From assembly GCA_963966185.1 (NCBI GenBank), contig CAWZYM010000012.1, positions 589,501 through 653,500 on the forward strand: a stretch of DNA of 64,000 bases, in the 5' to 3' direction. The number at the start of each line of letters is the position of its first letter. Position 1 is the stretch's first letter. Shown here in pieces: positions 48,437 through 61,828 of the stretch. The notes beneath the pieces are model-generated. The model made no database searches. It saw only the letters and a list, made by a program, of their open reading frames with translations, and was not told where the DNA came from. A program made the position numbers and the translations under genes. This DNA is from Rhabditoides inermis. Lineage: Eukaryota > Nematoda > Chromadorea > Rhabditida > Rhabditidae.

Positions 48437-49413
48437 TCAACTACACAAAAGGTAAACAATGGATGCATCTTCGATCAAGTATAGCTAAGATATCGATGCG
48501 GTTGTGAAAACCGGTTTTTGAACGCAACAATCGCACACGGCACTTTAAACAAATTTATTACTTATGTAAGTCATATATAAACAACAACTTTTAATATCTC
48601 CTGAGTAAAATAAGAAATACATAAGAAAAGAAATACACACACACACTCCCTCTCTCTCTATAGTAGCAACTACCGCAGCATTAGTTTGACTCGCACAATC
48701 GCACAAGCAGCAAAATCAACATCATAAATATCGTGTCTGAGTAAATTCAGCATCATATTGAGGTTTTCGCTCGTTGCCTGGATGGAAATGTAGGAGCGGC
48801 GCTTGTACACCGGCCCGCTCGGTGTACAAAGGAGTGAAAACTATATGAACTACATCACACAAATACAACTCATACATGAAATTTCAACTAGAACGACATT
48901 CACATTCACAGAGAACACTATGATAAATTATAAAACAGTAGGAAACATGTGTGATTGGAGATGTGGTACTCGCTCCTTGCCCCTAGATGGAAAAAAGAGA
49001 GCGGTGGAGGAGAGACCGCTTGCACAACCGGCCCGCACGGTGTGCACAACGAGCGAGTACCACACAATCCACAATCAGTCGGTTTCATCAGATAATTTCA
49101 AAACTCCAGCCGAACACTCCCTACACTTTCACTTGCATATGCTGGACAAAAGCGAGTGACATTTCAATCATCACAGAGATCTATCATCACGCTTGCGCGC
49201 CCTATAGAGAGAGTGAGACAAAAGACGCAAAACAAAACTAGACACGCAATAAACTCTACAAAAAGTCTACATGAACCTATCTAACTATACAATGACACTC
49301 ACGAAACCTCGTCAATTGGCCGTCTCCGGATCGGTGTGATCCGGCTCCTCCCGTCGCCCTCCGGCTCCGCTCCTCCCTCCTCACTCAGGCTCCGTTCCGC
49401 CCTTCGTCCCAGC

Positions 49414-49452
49414 TCATACACCGTCCTCCGCCTGCTCCCTGTCGTCAACGAT
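49414..49452 (-). pseudogene. Stranded terminal exon of the local gene family
   Basis: After TTTACAG the minus strand reads IVDDREQAEDGV and TGA, the same tail as at 63899-63861 and close to IIDDGEQAEDGE at 56298. The gene just upstream ends with its own related tail at 49573, so this copy is probably redundant or an alternative last exon. Confidence 0.45.
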
Positions 49453-49572
49453 CTGTAAATATCTGTTGAATCCAACTCTGCATTATACTCACAAAACCTC
49501 GATGGCTTAGGCCCTCTATCCTCTGCCCTCCTCCCTCCGGCTCCGCTTCTCTCTCCACCCTCCTCCCTTCAA

Positions 49573-49928
49573 TCAGTGTTCTCCTCCTCCCGCTTGCGGC
49601 GCCTCGTCGTCCAGAAGCTGAAAGCAACTGTTGATAGTCGAATCGTCGAGAACACATACAGATTAACAGACAATAAAATGAAAGGGGGGGGGGGACGGTG
49701 AGGAGAGGAGAGGAGAGAGAACATTGTTAAAACTTGACTCAAACTGGCACTGACCGTGTTGTCGTGGTTGATCGAGTAGTGGTGCCAGCGCGGCCCCAGC
49801 ACATAGCGTGAGCCAGTGCCCACACCAGGCCGACCAGCTGCATCCACCTGGGCCGACACCCGCACGAGCAGTCCGGGAAACTGCCACTCGAGGCAGAGCT
49901 GGCGCAGCGCACCCGCGAGCGGACTGAA

Positions 49929-49959
<31 letters not shown>

Positions 49960-52757
49960 TATACAAAAACCATCCTTCCACCTACTCTCCAACATGACAG
50001 TTATCCCCCCAAACAATGATACGCTTCAACTGCAAGAATGAACGCAACCATAAATATGCCCAAATGTTTGCGAATGTTCTAATGCGCAAGAGACTACTCA
50101 CGATGTGCGAATCTGGCCGAGTCGCTGGCGAGAGATGACGTGTCGGATGGCGGTGAGAGAGCAGGACGGTGGCGTGCCATTAGCCGCCGCTCTCGCGTAC
50201 ACCACGTGTATGGCGAGGAGCGCGCGCGCAGTAGGCCGCCAGCTCTAAACCAACATGCGACACAATACACAATCATCAGCTAGTCAATCAATGTGTCCAT
50301 CAATGTAGCAGTACAAAATACTAGAATCAGTATTCGCAGATCCACTAAACCAATTCATCACACCCACCTCCACATTAGTCTTGGCGGCGGGGTGGATGAG
50401 CAACGTGTCGGGCAGACGCACCTCGTCCAGCTTGAACATCGACCTGGCAAACGACCCGTTCGCGCGCAAGCCAGTCGGTCGCAGCAGCTGCGCCTAGAAA
50501 ACAACAGCCGTCGTTTCCAATAGCTACATGTGCCAAGACACGTGTAGTACCCACCGCATGAACGATATTCATCAGCCTATCCTGCAACCGAGCAACGATG
50601 TCGCGTACAATCTGGAAACAATGCACACAGTTCTGTTCAGTTTACCTGTTGTATCAGTCTGAAGTAACTAGAACAGATTGTAGTATCAGAATCTACGCAT
50701 TTTGTCTTTTATACAAAACGCGTAGATTCTCGTGTTTTCTTGAAAATTGAATTCAACTGTAACTTATTAACGACGTCGATCAATCCTTTTTGACCACTTT
50801 CCACTGTCCGGATTGTGAATGACAGTGCAATCGATTTTCGTGAAAACGTGCTCATTTACTAAACAAAATACGTAGATTCTGATGGTGTATTTAGTTTTTG
50901 TTTCTTCGGATTGATATATCATGAAAACGTTCACACAGCCCCATTTCTGCTGTCTGGACCACTTTCTATCGTCTGGATGGCGAAAGACGGTGCAATCGAT
51001 TTTTGTGTCAAAAATTATGCAAACTAAACATAAAACGCTCTTTCTAATGGTTCACATCATTTTTGATTTTTCGGACCGGAACATACTCATAAAAATTGAA
51101 AATATGCAAATTTTTCGTTTTTTTGGACATAACTTTTTCAAATCAGATTTTTTCGAAAATTATTTTATATGAAAAAGTTCTTATAATCTGACAAGAAATC
51201 GAACGAGTCATTATTTGAAGTGTTTTGACAAAAATTGACCGATTTGAGGTAGTGGTCCCTTAATAGGCCAAATTTGCATATTTGACAAAAACGACTATTT
51301 GTATTTTGTAGAGGACTTTTGATAACCCCCATGTGCGCTGACATAGCTCCTAGTAACCACATGCCCGAAAAGTGTTCGATTCTTACAGAGATGGTGTGAT
51401 AATGTGATGAAAGAGCTATTAGTAAACGATGTCACACAACTAGCAATCAATCAATATTTACAGTAAGGATGGATATGTAGTGCGGAGTAAACGACAAGTA
51501 AACTGATCATAAAAACCACCGACCAGTCTGATGAGTGGAGGATTGTGGATGGCGGCGGGGGCTCCCGTGTGGAGGGCGGCGGGGTCTCCCGTGTGGAGGG
51601 TGGCGGGGTCTCCCGGCGCGTCGTCCAGGTTGTGGCGCTCCTAAAACGTAAGGATACCGCACAACTAGTTTTTTTTTACTTTTTAAAAACACGCTTATTC
51701 TTCATGAAACATAGTTCACAATTGTCGCCGCCTTGCCCTCACCTCTTGTTTCACATCCTCATCCTTCTTCACCCGAAGACTCGTTGATGTCGGCGTCGGG
51801 AGTGAACTCTACATCTTCCAAAATGAAAACTCATGTACATCATGAACGATTCTCGAATCACGCACAGATATCGATGCGGGACGAATTACCGTTTCTGAAC
51901 ACAATCTGACACCTCACACGCACAATTAAAACATTTTTTGATCGTTGAAATGAACGACGTTATCTCCACCAACAAGACACAAACTGAACAATACTCACTC
52001 GAACATGCTGCCCAATACATGAACTTGTGAACAGAACAACAACAGCAGAACATTAAAAAAAACGGGACAAACAACAAATACTCGACAAACAAACAAATAC
52101 GTGCTTCCTGAGCATTTTGCATTATTGCTGCAACAGTATTCGGTTTAGAGAGACACCAGAGTGCAAAAGACATCATCATCGGAGCGCGATATTTTTGATG
52201 ATGTACAGAGACAAACCGTCCCGAGTCGACCCCTAGCGCTCCCCCAGTCGACCCCCAATAAGTGTCCCCAGCGCTCCCCCAGCTTTCGCTTTCCCATGGC
52301 AGGGATTGACTGGGGGAGAGCCATTGGGGGTCGACTGGGGACACTTTTGACTGGGGGTCGACTGGGGGAACTTTTTTTTCTTCGGATTCTCATTTTTACG
52401 TTACTTTTGCTTGCTTGTAATTGCTTGACCAATAAACATTTCAGTAGTAATTAACTAGTATTTAACTAGTAGGATGACATGTACATTTACTAGTGTATAC
52501 TATACTTCAAAAACTTTTTGGTAACGTTTATGTACTTCATGATTACTGTTTTTTTGATAGTACAGTAACCTACAGTAAGGTACCAAAAGTTGTGCAAAGT
52601 ACAACAACATTAGCACAATATAGTGAAACTATAATATAGCTTCACGTAACGACGTGCATCATGCAGCTGCAGAGCGCAGGCAAGCTGAAACACTCACATC
52701 CCGGAAGGTCACCTTCACTCCCGCCACCCAGCGCAGCATAGTTGGCTGCGAAGTCGC
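49573..52757 (-). CDS. Unrecognised family, member A
   Basis: Exons in order: 52757-52698 (ATSQPTMLRWVAGVKVTFRD), 51808-51743, 51640-51524, 50611-50555 (IVRDIVARLQDRLMNIVHA), 50493-50368, 50244-50102 (SWRPTARALLAIHVVYARA), 49923-49755 (ALRQLCLEWQFPGLLVRV ... YVLGPRWHHYS), 49617-49573 (LLDDEAPQAGGGEH, TGA). All joins are in phase, 260 residues; the start is either the Met in the first exon or further upstream. The C-terminal half aligns exon by exon with members at 53990 and 56260: W-R-P-x-A-R-A-L-L-A-I-H, then F-P-G-L-L, then Y-V-L-G-x-R-W-x-H. The exon at 51640 holds a repeated GDPATLHT-type octapeptide. No signal peptide or membrane segment. Function unknown. Confidence 0.6.
52221..52372. 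mobile_element. Foldback element of GTCGACCCC/GGGGTCGAC repeats
   Basis: The left half has GTCGACCCCTAGCGCTCCCC, AGTCGACCCCCAATAAGTG and AGCGCTCCCCCAG. The right half repeats the complement (ACTGGGGGAGAG, ATTGGGGGTCGACTGGGGAC, TGGGGGTCGACTGGGGG). Arms of about 70 bases with a short centre; no ORF. It lies in the first intron of member A. Confidence 0.7.
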
Positions 52758-53801
52758 CTCAAATCAAATCGTAATCGATGAGTGAACCAATGCACTAATC
52801 AATCATCTCTATGTTTTTTCCTTATCGGTATCGGCACCTGTAGAGTGTCGAATGCGTGTCCTCCCTCGGAGGGGCGCGAGACGAGGAAAAAGAGAGTCAA
52901 AGGGCCGAAGACATGTACATCTGCGGAGTGTTCGTCTGTCTAGTCCTCCAATGTCATCCTTCACTACATATACATGTACAGTAGATGTTTTATTCGAGTT
53001 TTTATACGGTTATGTTATATGAGATCTCTACGTGATTGAGCAAATTTTACGGGATGAAATTTTTCGTAATCATCGATCGAGTGTCGACTGGCGGCTCCTT
53101 GACATCCCCTCTTCCTCCACCGTCCCTTGTCCTTCTTTGTAAAGAGTTGAATGAATCGAGGTATGTGATGGGTGAGAATGTGGTAGACGGCATGTATAGT
53201 GTGAGTGAGGAGAGGTGTGATGATATGAGGACACGGTCTGCGAGGGAGCCTCCATCGCCAGCGCCCACCCATGCTCGCAGTGATGCTGCGGAAGACCGTG
53301 TAGATTTAAAATTTATTTTTTAGATTCCGGATGTCATATTCCATTCACCTTCCACCACATTTCCTTCAGTTCACTTACACTTAGCACCGTCTTGTCTTGC
53401 AATGGTTGAGTGGTGAAGGAGATGAGTTGTCGATAGGGTGATCCTAAAATGCCTCCTCCATTAATGTTTAATCAGCAATTTTTCTAATTTTTGATGAATC
53501 AAAATCATAATTCAAGTGTTTTTATCCTCAACACTAACCGCGACCTCGAGAGAAACAAGAATAACCGATGCATTGTAACCGCCATCCTCTCCACGATAAA
53601 ACGCAGCACAAGTGGGAATTTATATTTATTGCACAACTGTTAAGGGAGCGGACAGTGAGAAACAGTGAGTTACAGCACATACAGTGAGATACTCAACTAA
53701 GCAATATCAGAAATGGGCGATATAAATCTAAGGATGCGCAGCGGGCGCGACACAGTGAGTATCATGTGGTCAATCGAACTGAACTAATGTAAGAATACGA
53801 A

Positions 53802-53832
<31 letters not shown>

Positions 53833-53989
53833 GAGGTCTCCAAAACATACACAAAAACACATAAGGGAAATACAATCACACATATATCTAGAACACTACG
53901 ACAAAATCTATCGAAAACACGCGACTTTACATGAATGATAATTTTTACGAAAGACAAGAGGCACTGCGAGACAAGGGCCACATCGCAAT
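52758..53989. other. Spacer between family members A and 3; no gene supported
   Basis: Possible upstream exons of member A may lie here but none can be joined convincingly. A short GA run occurs near 53801-53828. Confidence 0.35.
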
Positions 53990-55902
53990 CTAGACTTCTT
54001 CGTCTTCCGCAGCGGGCCAGTGTACAGGGAGCGGAGGCAGAATCTCCGGGCCACGCGCTTCTTCACCGTCCACATCCGCAACGAGCGGCGCAGCTCCCAC
54101 CTGCCAAACAAAGCTCATCAACGCATTATATTCAATCCTAGTTACCACCACCACCACCACCCCCCCCTCTCATTCTCACTTCGCCCACGCGTCCGTATTC
54201 GGCTCCATCTCCCTCTCTACCTCCTCTGCTATCCTCGCTCCCTTCTCAATATCCATAATCTCAAACGCCCAATAATCATTATATCCTCTCCTCACTCCTC
54301 CAGTTCAATCTGCCCCACTCTACTCGGCATCTGTCATGTAGCTACAAACCGCCTAAAACCGTGGCCGGAAACTATTGCCCACCTCTCCGAGCGCTACGAT
54401 TCCATAGGAGAAAAAGCGTTCACCGAGCGTGAACACTCCGTCCTCCTCTTCCAGCAGTCCCGGGTGGCGGGCGGCCATGCGGCCAAGTACGCGATCGGGG
54501 CATTTACAATCGAACACACAGTACGTTGAAGGCGCGGTCAGTCTCTTCGAAACCATAGCGGAAACAATTCAAATTTAGTTTGCGGGTTTGGGGTAGCTGA
54601 AAGTAGCTCGAAGAGACTGAGCACCATTTGACAACTCTCTACTCTCTAGCCGAGGGGGCGGGGCCAAGCTGACGCAAGTGAACCCGTAAACCGGTATGAC
54701 CACGACAAAGTCATAGCATAGCCACTTTTATCTAATCACCAATTAGTCGAAACAGTGCAACACTCACCGCAGAACGACTCGGTAGAATCGAGCCACACAA
54801 GCGACGCGCGAGCTGGCGAAGTGCGAGCTCGACGAGACGCGTTCGCGTGCCTCTGCCCTTTCACATAGCGACAACACGTGCAGAGCCAGCAGAGCCACTG
54901 CCTCGTCCGACCACTCCTGCAATCCGACAATTACAAGCAGCTGACTCGGAGAATTACAATATAAAAAAAAACTTATGAAGACATCATTGTAAAAATGGGT
55001 TTTGAAAAAAATAATAAGTATGAATCGATAATCATTAGTATTCAGTTAAATGAAAAAAACATTCACTTCCACCGGATAACGGCGCGATTCAGGCGCGACA
55101 TAGAGAGAGGTGGGAATCGGAGGATCCGAATGCTGCAAATGTTCAATTCGAATCACTTCAATTTCATTTTCAACTCAGACAAACTCCCTTCTCTCCCACC
55201 ATTTCATTCGTTTCATTCGCACAGTAATATGCACACCATCCTCTTCACCCCTCCCCTCTCTCTCTCTCTCTCTCTCTCACTCTCTCACCTCCTCTCCTCC
55301 GCTCCAACAGCGGCAGGACGCAGTCGACACCGCCTGGGTGGAAGGGCGCACCAGGTCCACACGAATCTGATAACCAATCGATATTATTTTGATCTCATGG
55401 CCAACCAGCCAACAGAGGACTGGCTGCATCAGCATCAAAAAGCATTATCGTGGATTTTGAACATACCATATAATAAACGAAATGCACTGCAAATCTTTCT
55501 CGGCGTTCAGATCTCTTTCTTTATTTCGCAGTGCCTCACATACGACAACGTGGCGTAGAAAAAAATTGAAAATACTGAAAATCAGAGAAAAAATTGAAAA
55601 TCAAATTGAAAATATGGGTTAAAATCTTTGTCTAACCACTCTGATGTATCTCGTGAAAATAGTGGAACTCATTTGCGAGCCGACTATAGCTACTACTCGG
55701 TCCCGAATTGGCTCCGGGATACTCCCATATAATCCTCGAACACTTCGAAATAACTTGCTATCCCTTCGAACTCACCATCTGTCCTGTCTCTCCTCCAGCT
55801 TGCCCAGTGGGGCTTGGAGTCGCTCCACGCGCCGTCTGCCCATTGTCCGCCTCTCGCACAACCCGCTGCCATTTGCGTGCCTCCGGGCGGTCAGCGTGCG
55901 TC
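53990..55902 (-). CDS. Unrecognised family, member 3, with MITE-derived splice acceptor
   Basis: 3' exons: 55366-55289 (IRVDLVRPSTQAV), 54916-54768 (EWSDEAVALLALHVLSL), 54542-54383 (LTAPSTYC ... RMAARHPGLLEEEDG ... FTLGERFFSYG), 54100-53990 (VGAAPLVADVDG ... AAEDEEV, TAG), in phase. Upstream, 55902-55776 (RRRVERLQAPLGKLEERQDRW) resembles LRRVQRLEEQ of member 2. ALLALH, HPGLL and LGERFF match the corresponding motifs of the paralogues. The acidic C-terminal exon is unrelated to the others' tails. In the third exon the only usable acceptor is GAAGAG inside a MITE, which adds about ten residues (LTAPSTYCVF) and restores the phase left by the preceding exon. The start is not identified. Confidence 0.5.
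54530..54629. mobile_element. MITE of the GGTCAGTCTCTTCG family overlapping a predicted exon
   Basis: Left end AGGCGCGGTCAGTCTCTTCG, right end CGAAGAGACTGAGCACCAT, flanked by TGA on both sides. It sits at the intron/exon border of member 3, its left end read as coding sequence on the minus strand. Confidence 0.8.
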
Positions 55903-56259
55903 TGAAAATCATTGGCAAATCGAAAAATACACACCATGCAACATACGTAAACAGATCAACACTAATTTCAATTCACCTCCTCTCTTGCTCCCACAAGATA
56001 AACTTAAAAGACATATTATGCGATTTCATATTTTCCCAGCGATCTAACCAATCATCCCGACCACACTCATCTCCCCTATCACCTGTCCATTGGTTCTGGC
56101 GACGGAAGCGAATCTCCGAACAAAAAATTGATGTAGCACGCCGTAAACTCGATGCACCTAAACCTATCTAACTCTACAATGACACTCACAAACACAAAAC
56201 CTCGTCACTCGCCGGCTTCGCTCCTCCCCCCGGCTCCTCCCTACTCCCTCCGGCTGCGC

Positions 56260-56332
56260 TCACTCACCGTCCTCCGCCTGCTCTCCGTCGTCAATGATCT
56301 GTAAATAACTGTTGACGATCTGTAAATAACTG

Positions 56333-56364
<32 letters not shown>

Positions 56365-59300
56365 CAGAGACAGAGAGAGACTTCTTCACTGACCGCGCTG
56401 TCCTGAGCAATGTAGAAGTGCTCCCAGCGGTCGCCAAGCACGTAGACGGCCCTTCTGTCCACCTCCTCCCTCCTCAATAGACCGGGGAACGTGTCGTCGT
56501 TGGACAGATTGCGCAGCGCGCCGCTCACCAGCCTGAAAGTCCATTATATCCATCCATCATCCATCCTCGTGTCACTGAGCTCCTCCTACTCCAACATCAC
56601 TATTCAACCCAAGCAGGTAAAATGAAAGATTACGTCCAAGCTGTTCGCAAGGGGGCTGTGAATGTGAAAGACTACTCACTGTATGCCTTGCCATCCGAAT
56701 TGAGCCGCCGCCCGCTTCACCTGGTTGACCGTGCAGACCACCTGCCGCCCGCCAAACACCGCGTCCATGTGGATGGTGTGGATGGCGAGGAGAGCACGCG
56801 CCACCGGACGCCATGTCTAAATGTCAATCAACAAATCGATCAAAACACGAGGGCCTGCACTCCGAAATCGGAATGCAATAGTGAATAGCACCCACCTGCC
56901 ACGTGTCGAGCGCTAGCGGGTGCACCCTGAGGGTGTAAGGCACGCGTGGCGCCGCTGCCGCTGCCTCCTCTCCAATCGCCTGCTCCTCGAGGCGCTGCAC
57001 CCTTCGCAGCTAAAAGCAACAACAACAACAACAACAATCGACGTTAGGAAGCGCGCATATGATACAACCAACTGCGAACATCATTGTCCACATGCTATGA
57101 CAACACCAACCACGTCGAACAGAGACGCCAACTTGCGCTCGAGAGTGGCGAATAGGCCGCGCACCGCAGGGTCATCGGTTCGCTGGCGCACGGACGCGTT
57201 CGGGTTCTAGGGTAGTGCAATCAGCGTCATTCACTGATCACGTCATATTCGGTCTCTTCAAAATACTCCCGAAATGCCTTCCAACTACCGAAATGTTTCG
57301 AAACTTGCCTTCCAAATACTCCCGACCGACTTCATCAGACTCGAATGCCTACTCACCCTCTCGAAGTCGGTCCAGTCGGACATGAGCGAGAGTCCGCTCA
57401 GCGTGTGCTCTCTGAGCAGCTGGAGCGAGTCGTGCAGGGATGGCGCCGGCAGTTCCTGGGCGCAGTAGTCACGCTACAAACACCTCGTAAACACAACAAT
57501 ACATCATTCATGATTCCGCCATTTTGCCCGCCATCGAGCGGCTGCGTCGCCTATTCAATGACCCCGCCCCCGCCGGACAACCCTCTCTGCTGCGTGGTTT
57601 GTACCGAAACGATTGCTGCATTGAGAAATGAAATGTCGATGATGAAGCGCAACTTCGAGAACGTACACGCCGACCTCCTCCAAAAGATCCAGTACCTCGT
57701 CAAGAAGCAAGACAGCCAGGAGAAGTCGTATGCCGCTGCTGTAGCCGCCGCACCGCCTGTGCCGATAGCCCCTATCTCGGCCCTCGACCCAGACAACGTG
57801 GCTGTTGTGCTTTCTCGTGTGCCGCGCGATGCCGACTATGAAAAGTTCGTGAACTCTGGAGAACGTGAGAAGGAGCGAGTGAACGAAGAACGTGACTCTC
57901 GACTTGTTCTCGTTGCACGACCGGAAGATGAAAACGAAACGGAACACACGCTGCTGACTGCTGTCCAGACTGCCCTCGAAGAAGCCGGATTGCCCAAGGA
58001 CAATGTGATCAAGGCTGCCCGCTACCCTGCTGCGAAGGACCCGAAGAAGACTGGTGCCCGCCCTGTTAAGATCTACCTACGCGATGACGTCACTCCGGAC
58101 AGACGTCAGATGGTCAAGGAAGCCCTCTCCCGTTCCAAGATTGCTCTCTTCTGCCGCGACGACCTCGGATACATGGATAGGCGTAGGAATGGGTTCCTTC
58201 GGTACTACTGTAGGACTATGAATAACCGCTCCTCGTTCCAGTGGTACTTTGTTCGCGATCTCGCGGTGCATGCGGTTCCCCGGAGGCGTGGACGGACTTC
58301 GGCGACCCGGGAGAAGCACAAGTCAACCGATTCGCTGAGACAGGTGGGTGGGGAAAGCGCGTCTAACAACGTGTCTGTTGCCGCCACTTCTCAGTAATGG
58401 TTACTTCCGCAGACAAATATTTTAGCCTCTTTACCAGTAATATTCGTAGTTTTAAAAACTCCCTGCAGCTTATAACTGCTTCTTTTCATTCTCTTTCTGT
58501 TATTGGTGTTTTGACGGAGATTTGGACACGGGATGAGAAATCGATTCCAATTTTCCCTCGGCGCGTCACTCACGCTGCCTGTCGATCAGATCGAAGAGGC
58601 GGAGGTGTCATGATTAGTGTTCCTTCGAATTTGGGATCTACTTTACTCGCACAAATTAGCCTGGATGATCTTGATGCGGTAGCTTCTAAAATAACCTTCC
58701 CTAATGGCTCTAGAGTTATAGTTATTTGAGTATATCGGCACCCGCGAAGCTCACCAAATTTCACCCACCATCTGGAAACGTTTATTGCCCGTTTCAATAT
58801 AGATTGTCCAGTTATAATTACAGGTGATTTTAATTTCCCAGAAATCAATTGGCGTGATAATACATCTAGCGAACCAAAATCATTTGACTTTGTTGGATTA
58901 TGCAACACATTGGGCCTTTCTCAGCATGTCAACTTCCCCACTCGCGGATATAACATATTAGCAGTAGAGTGTTCCTTAAATATACCACTATCACCATCTT
59001 GTGACAATGTTGAGAAAACCTACTTTGACTACAGAAATGGAGACTATGCCGCGATGTGCCATGATCTCGCTGCTATTGATTGGGTCTCACTGTTTGGACA
59101 ATGTACTACTATAGATCAAAAGTACAATGTTCTTACTGGTTACATACACGACTCTATCAACATAAGAGTACCAATTCTGACAATCAAGAGCACGAAAAAG
59201 TTTCCCTCATGGCTGTTATCTAAGAAATTGAAAATTAGAAAATTGTTTGATAAACAGAAACACACCAAGGATCCAGATGATATATATACCTATAAGAATG

Positions 59301-61788
59301 CGACAAAACTTTATAGGCAAGACGTGAAAAGCTATCTCATTGAACGCGAACGCAGTATTTTGAAAAAAGGCTCCCCAGCTGAATATTGGAACTATATCAA
59401 GAAACGCACTGTTGGCAAAACAGACATTCCATTCCTTTCTGATGGGGAAAACCTTGTCTCTGATGATTTCGAAAGAGCACAGATGTTTAACAAACATTTT
59501 TCTGATGTATTTATAAGAGATGACCATAAACCATTCTCAGCGCAAAGTAAGACATCTGTTAGCCTGATGAATATAACTCTGGATCCGGATCGTGTTTATA
59601 CATATTTGAAGCACTTCAAACGAAAACGAAAACTCTCATATGGACCGGACAATATACCTAGTATTGTGCTGCAATCATTAGCTGTTGTACTCGCTGAACC
59701 TTTGTCCATGATTTTCAAGGAATCTTTAACCACAGGCAACATGCCGAACCTTTGGAAACAATCTATAGTAGTGCCGGTCCATAAGAAAGATGATCCTTCT
59801 ATTGTAAATAACTACCGCCCTATTTCGCTCACTTGTACAAGTTGTAGAGTGCTTGAGCGGATGTTAGTCTATGAGATGCGTACACAGCTTTGGTCTAATC
59901 ATCTTGTCGCACCTCAGCAGTTTGGGTTCCTAGATGGACGCTCTACCATTTCACAGATGGTGGAGTATGTCTCATTTATTAGTAGCGAATTGGGTGCAAA
60001 ACGGATAGTCGACAGTATATATCTTGATGTTGCGAAGGCTTTTGACACTGTTTCGCACAGACGATTAATACAAATCTGTGATGCGTATGGATTCCGCGGC
60101 AATCTCCTTAGGACAAAACTATTTGACTGGAAGGACCCAATGTGTGCGTATATCCAACAAATTATCTGATTGGTTAGATGTTTTATCTGGAGTACCTCAA
60201 GGAAGTGTTGTAGGTCCTCTCATGTTCTTGTTGTATGTCAACGATATCGGAGACGTTATCGAACATAGTAAATTTCACATTTATGCAGACGATCTAAAAC
60301 TCTACCTGTCATCGAGTACTCCCTGTTTCGAGTCAAAATTGATATCCGATCTTCGTCGAATAGCTAAATTTTTGATTGACAGACAAATGAAACTGTCAGT
60401 TTCTAAATGTGAGTGTATGCATTTTGGCAAGAATAATCATATGTATTCATACACATGTGAGGGTCAACCTTTACGTTCGGTGCGTAATATACGCGATCTA
60501 GGTATTCAACTCAATTTTGACCTCAGTCCCGACAGTCATATTTCAAAACAAGTACGAAAAGCATCTGCCCTTGCTATACTTGTTCCGCGGACTTTCTCCT
60601 ATTCAAAAGATTTATATAGAAATTTCTTCATATACAAAATCAGACCGATTCTCGAATACGGCAGTGAAGTGTTGTGTCTAATGAACAAAACTTTCACGAA
60701 TGCATTGGAAAAGACACAACGAAAGTTCACAAAGGCAATATTTCCGAAAATGAGCTACGCGAACCGTCTCGAGTCTCTCCAACTCGAAACACTATATATG
60801 CGTAGAATAAAAAGCAACCTTACCCTATCACATAGCTATATGTATGGATATATCAAGTCAGAAAACCCTTTTGACGTCATTGATTCCAAGTCAAGATCAT
60901 CTAGGAACCGTTCCAATGGGTATAAACTTCACAGTAACGCCAAAAACACGATTCAACAATCTTTTATAATTCATTCGGTTGTTAACACTTGGAACTTGCT
61001 TCCTCAAACCGTTGTAAATATCCCCGATAAACACCAATTCAGAAAGAGCTTAAATAATCATATAAATGTCCATAGTAAAAACGGCACTATTTTCAGTTCA
61101 CTTAAAATACAAGACCCCACTAATCTCTAAAATATGAAGCTGGGGCAACTCTTATTCAGAAGTGGTGACAAACGGCACATATAGACCGTTTTTCTCACTC
61201 ACTTTTATCTCGTTTCGGGTGATGAGATTACACTTTCCCTACATAGATCATGTTAACTCTGATTTCTGGGGAGAGTGCGGTTGTACCGGGTCGCAGGGAT
61301 ACGGACCGACGACGGGGGCTGCTGTGCCGCCCGATCATCTTATTGTATTTCCTTCTATCCCGTGTTTTCACCACAAATACATATGAATAAACTATATATA
61401 TCATAACCATGTGAATAGTCACATTTTTTAGACACATTAAGATTATCACGGTATTACGAACCAATTATATTATTATGAACTATTAATTATGAACTTGTGA
61501 TAGAGTAGCAAATAGAGGCGAGGTCAGACTCGATTTTGTATCAAAAAGCCGATTTATGATTACGTCACAAAAAGGAACTTTCTTAGGATCGCTCTGAGGG
61601 ACTTTTGCCAACAAAAGTTGAGCCTGACAAAAAAAGGAATATGTAGGGTGAGAGAAACGCACCACGTCCACTCATCGAATAGCAGATGCGTGAGCACACA
61701 TCTCGAGAACGACAGAGACGAGGAGAGGAGAGCGCCGCTTGCCCACAGCCACCAGCTCAGCATCGCTCACGCCCTGAGAGAGAGAAAG

Positions 61789-61828
<40 letters not shown>

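Larger units (their letters stand above)
48270..49545. repeat. Segmental duplication, left copy (partner 62690-64000)
   Basis: Long stretches (for example 48395-49080 and 49080-49545) are almost identical to 62800-64000; the partner has a short insertion near 63500. Both copies hold the same first exon at one end and the same 3' terminal exon (49452-49414 and 63899-63861) at the other. Short hairpins occur within (TGTGGTACTCGCT/AGCGAGTACCACA). Confidence 0.85.
57480..61140 (+). mobile_element. Non-LTR retrotransposon (CR1/Jockey-like), disabled
   Basis: Two coding regions in the usual order: ORF1 57510-58397, then endonuclease plus reverse transcriptase 58397-61130. It is inserted antisense into the member 2 gene just beyond its exon at 57473. 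The 5' end is not defined; no long poly(A) tail is seen at the 3' end, where AATAAA occurs near 61385. Its AT-rich ORF2 contrasts with the GC-rich exons around it. Confidence 0.85.

Noticed and set aside
57345..57509. Extended N-terminus for LINE ORF1
   Set aside because: This stretch is the reverse strand of a family member 2 exon, so the ORF1 start is taken at 57510.
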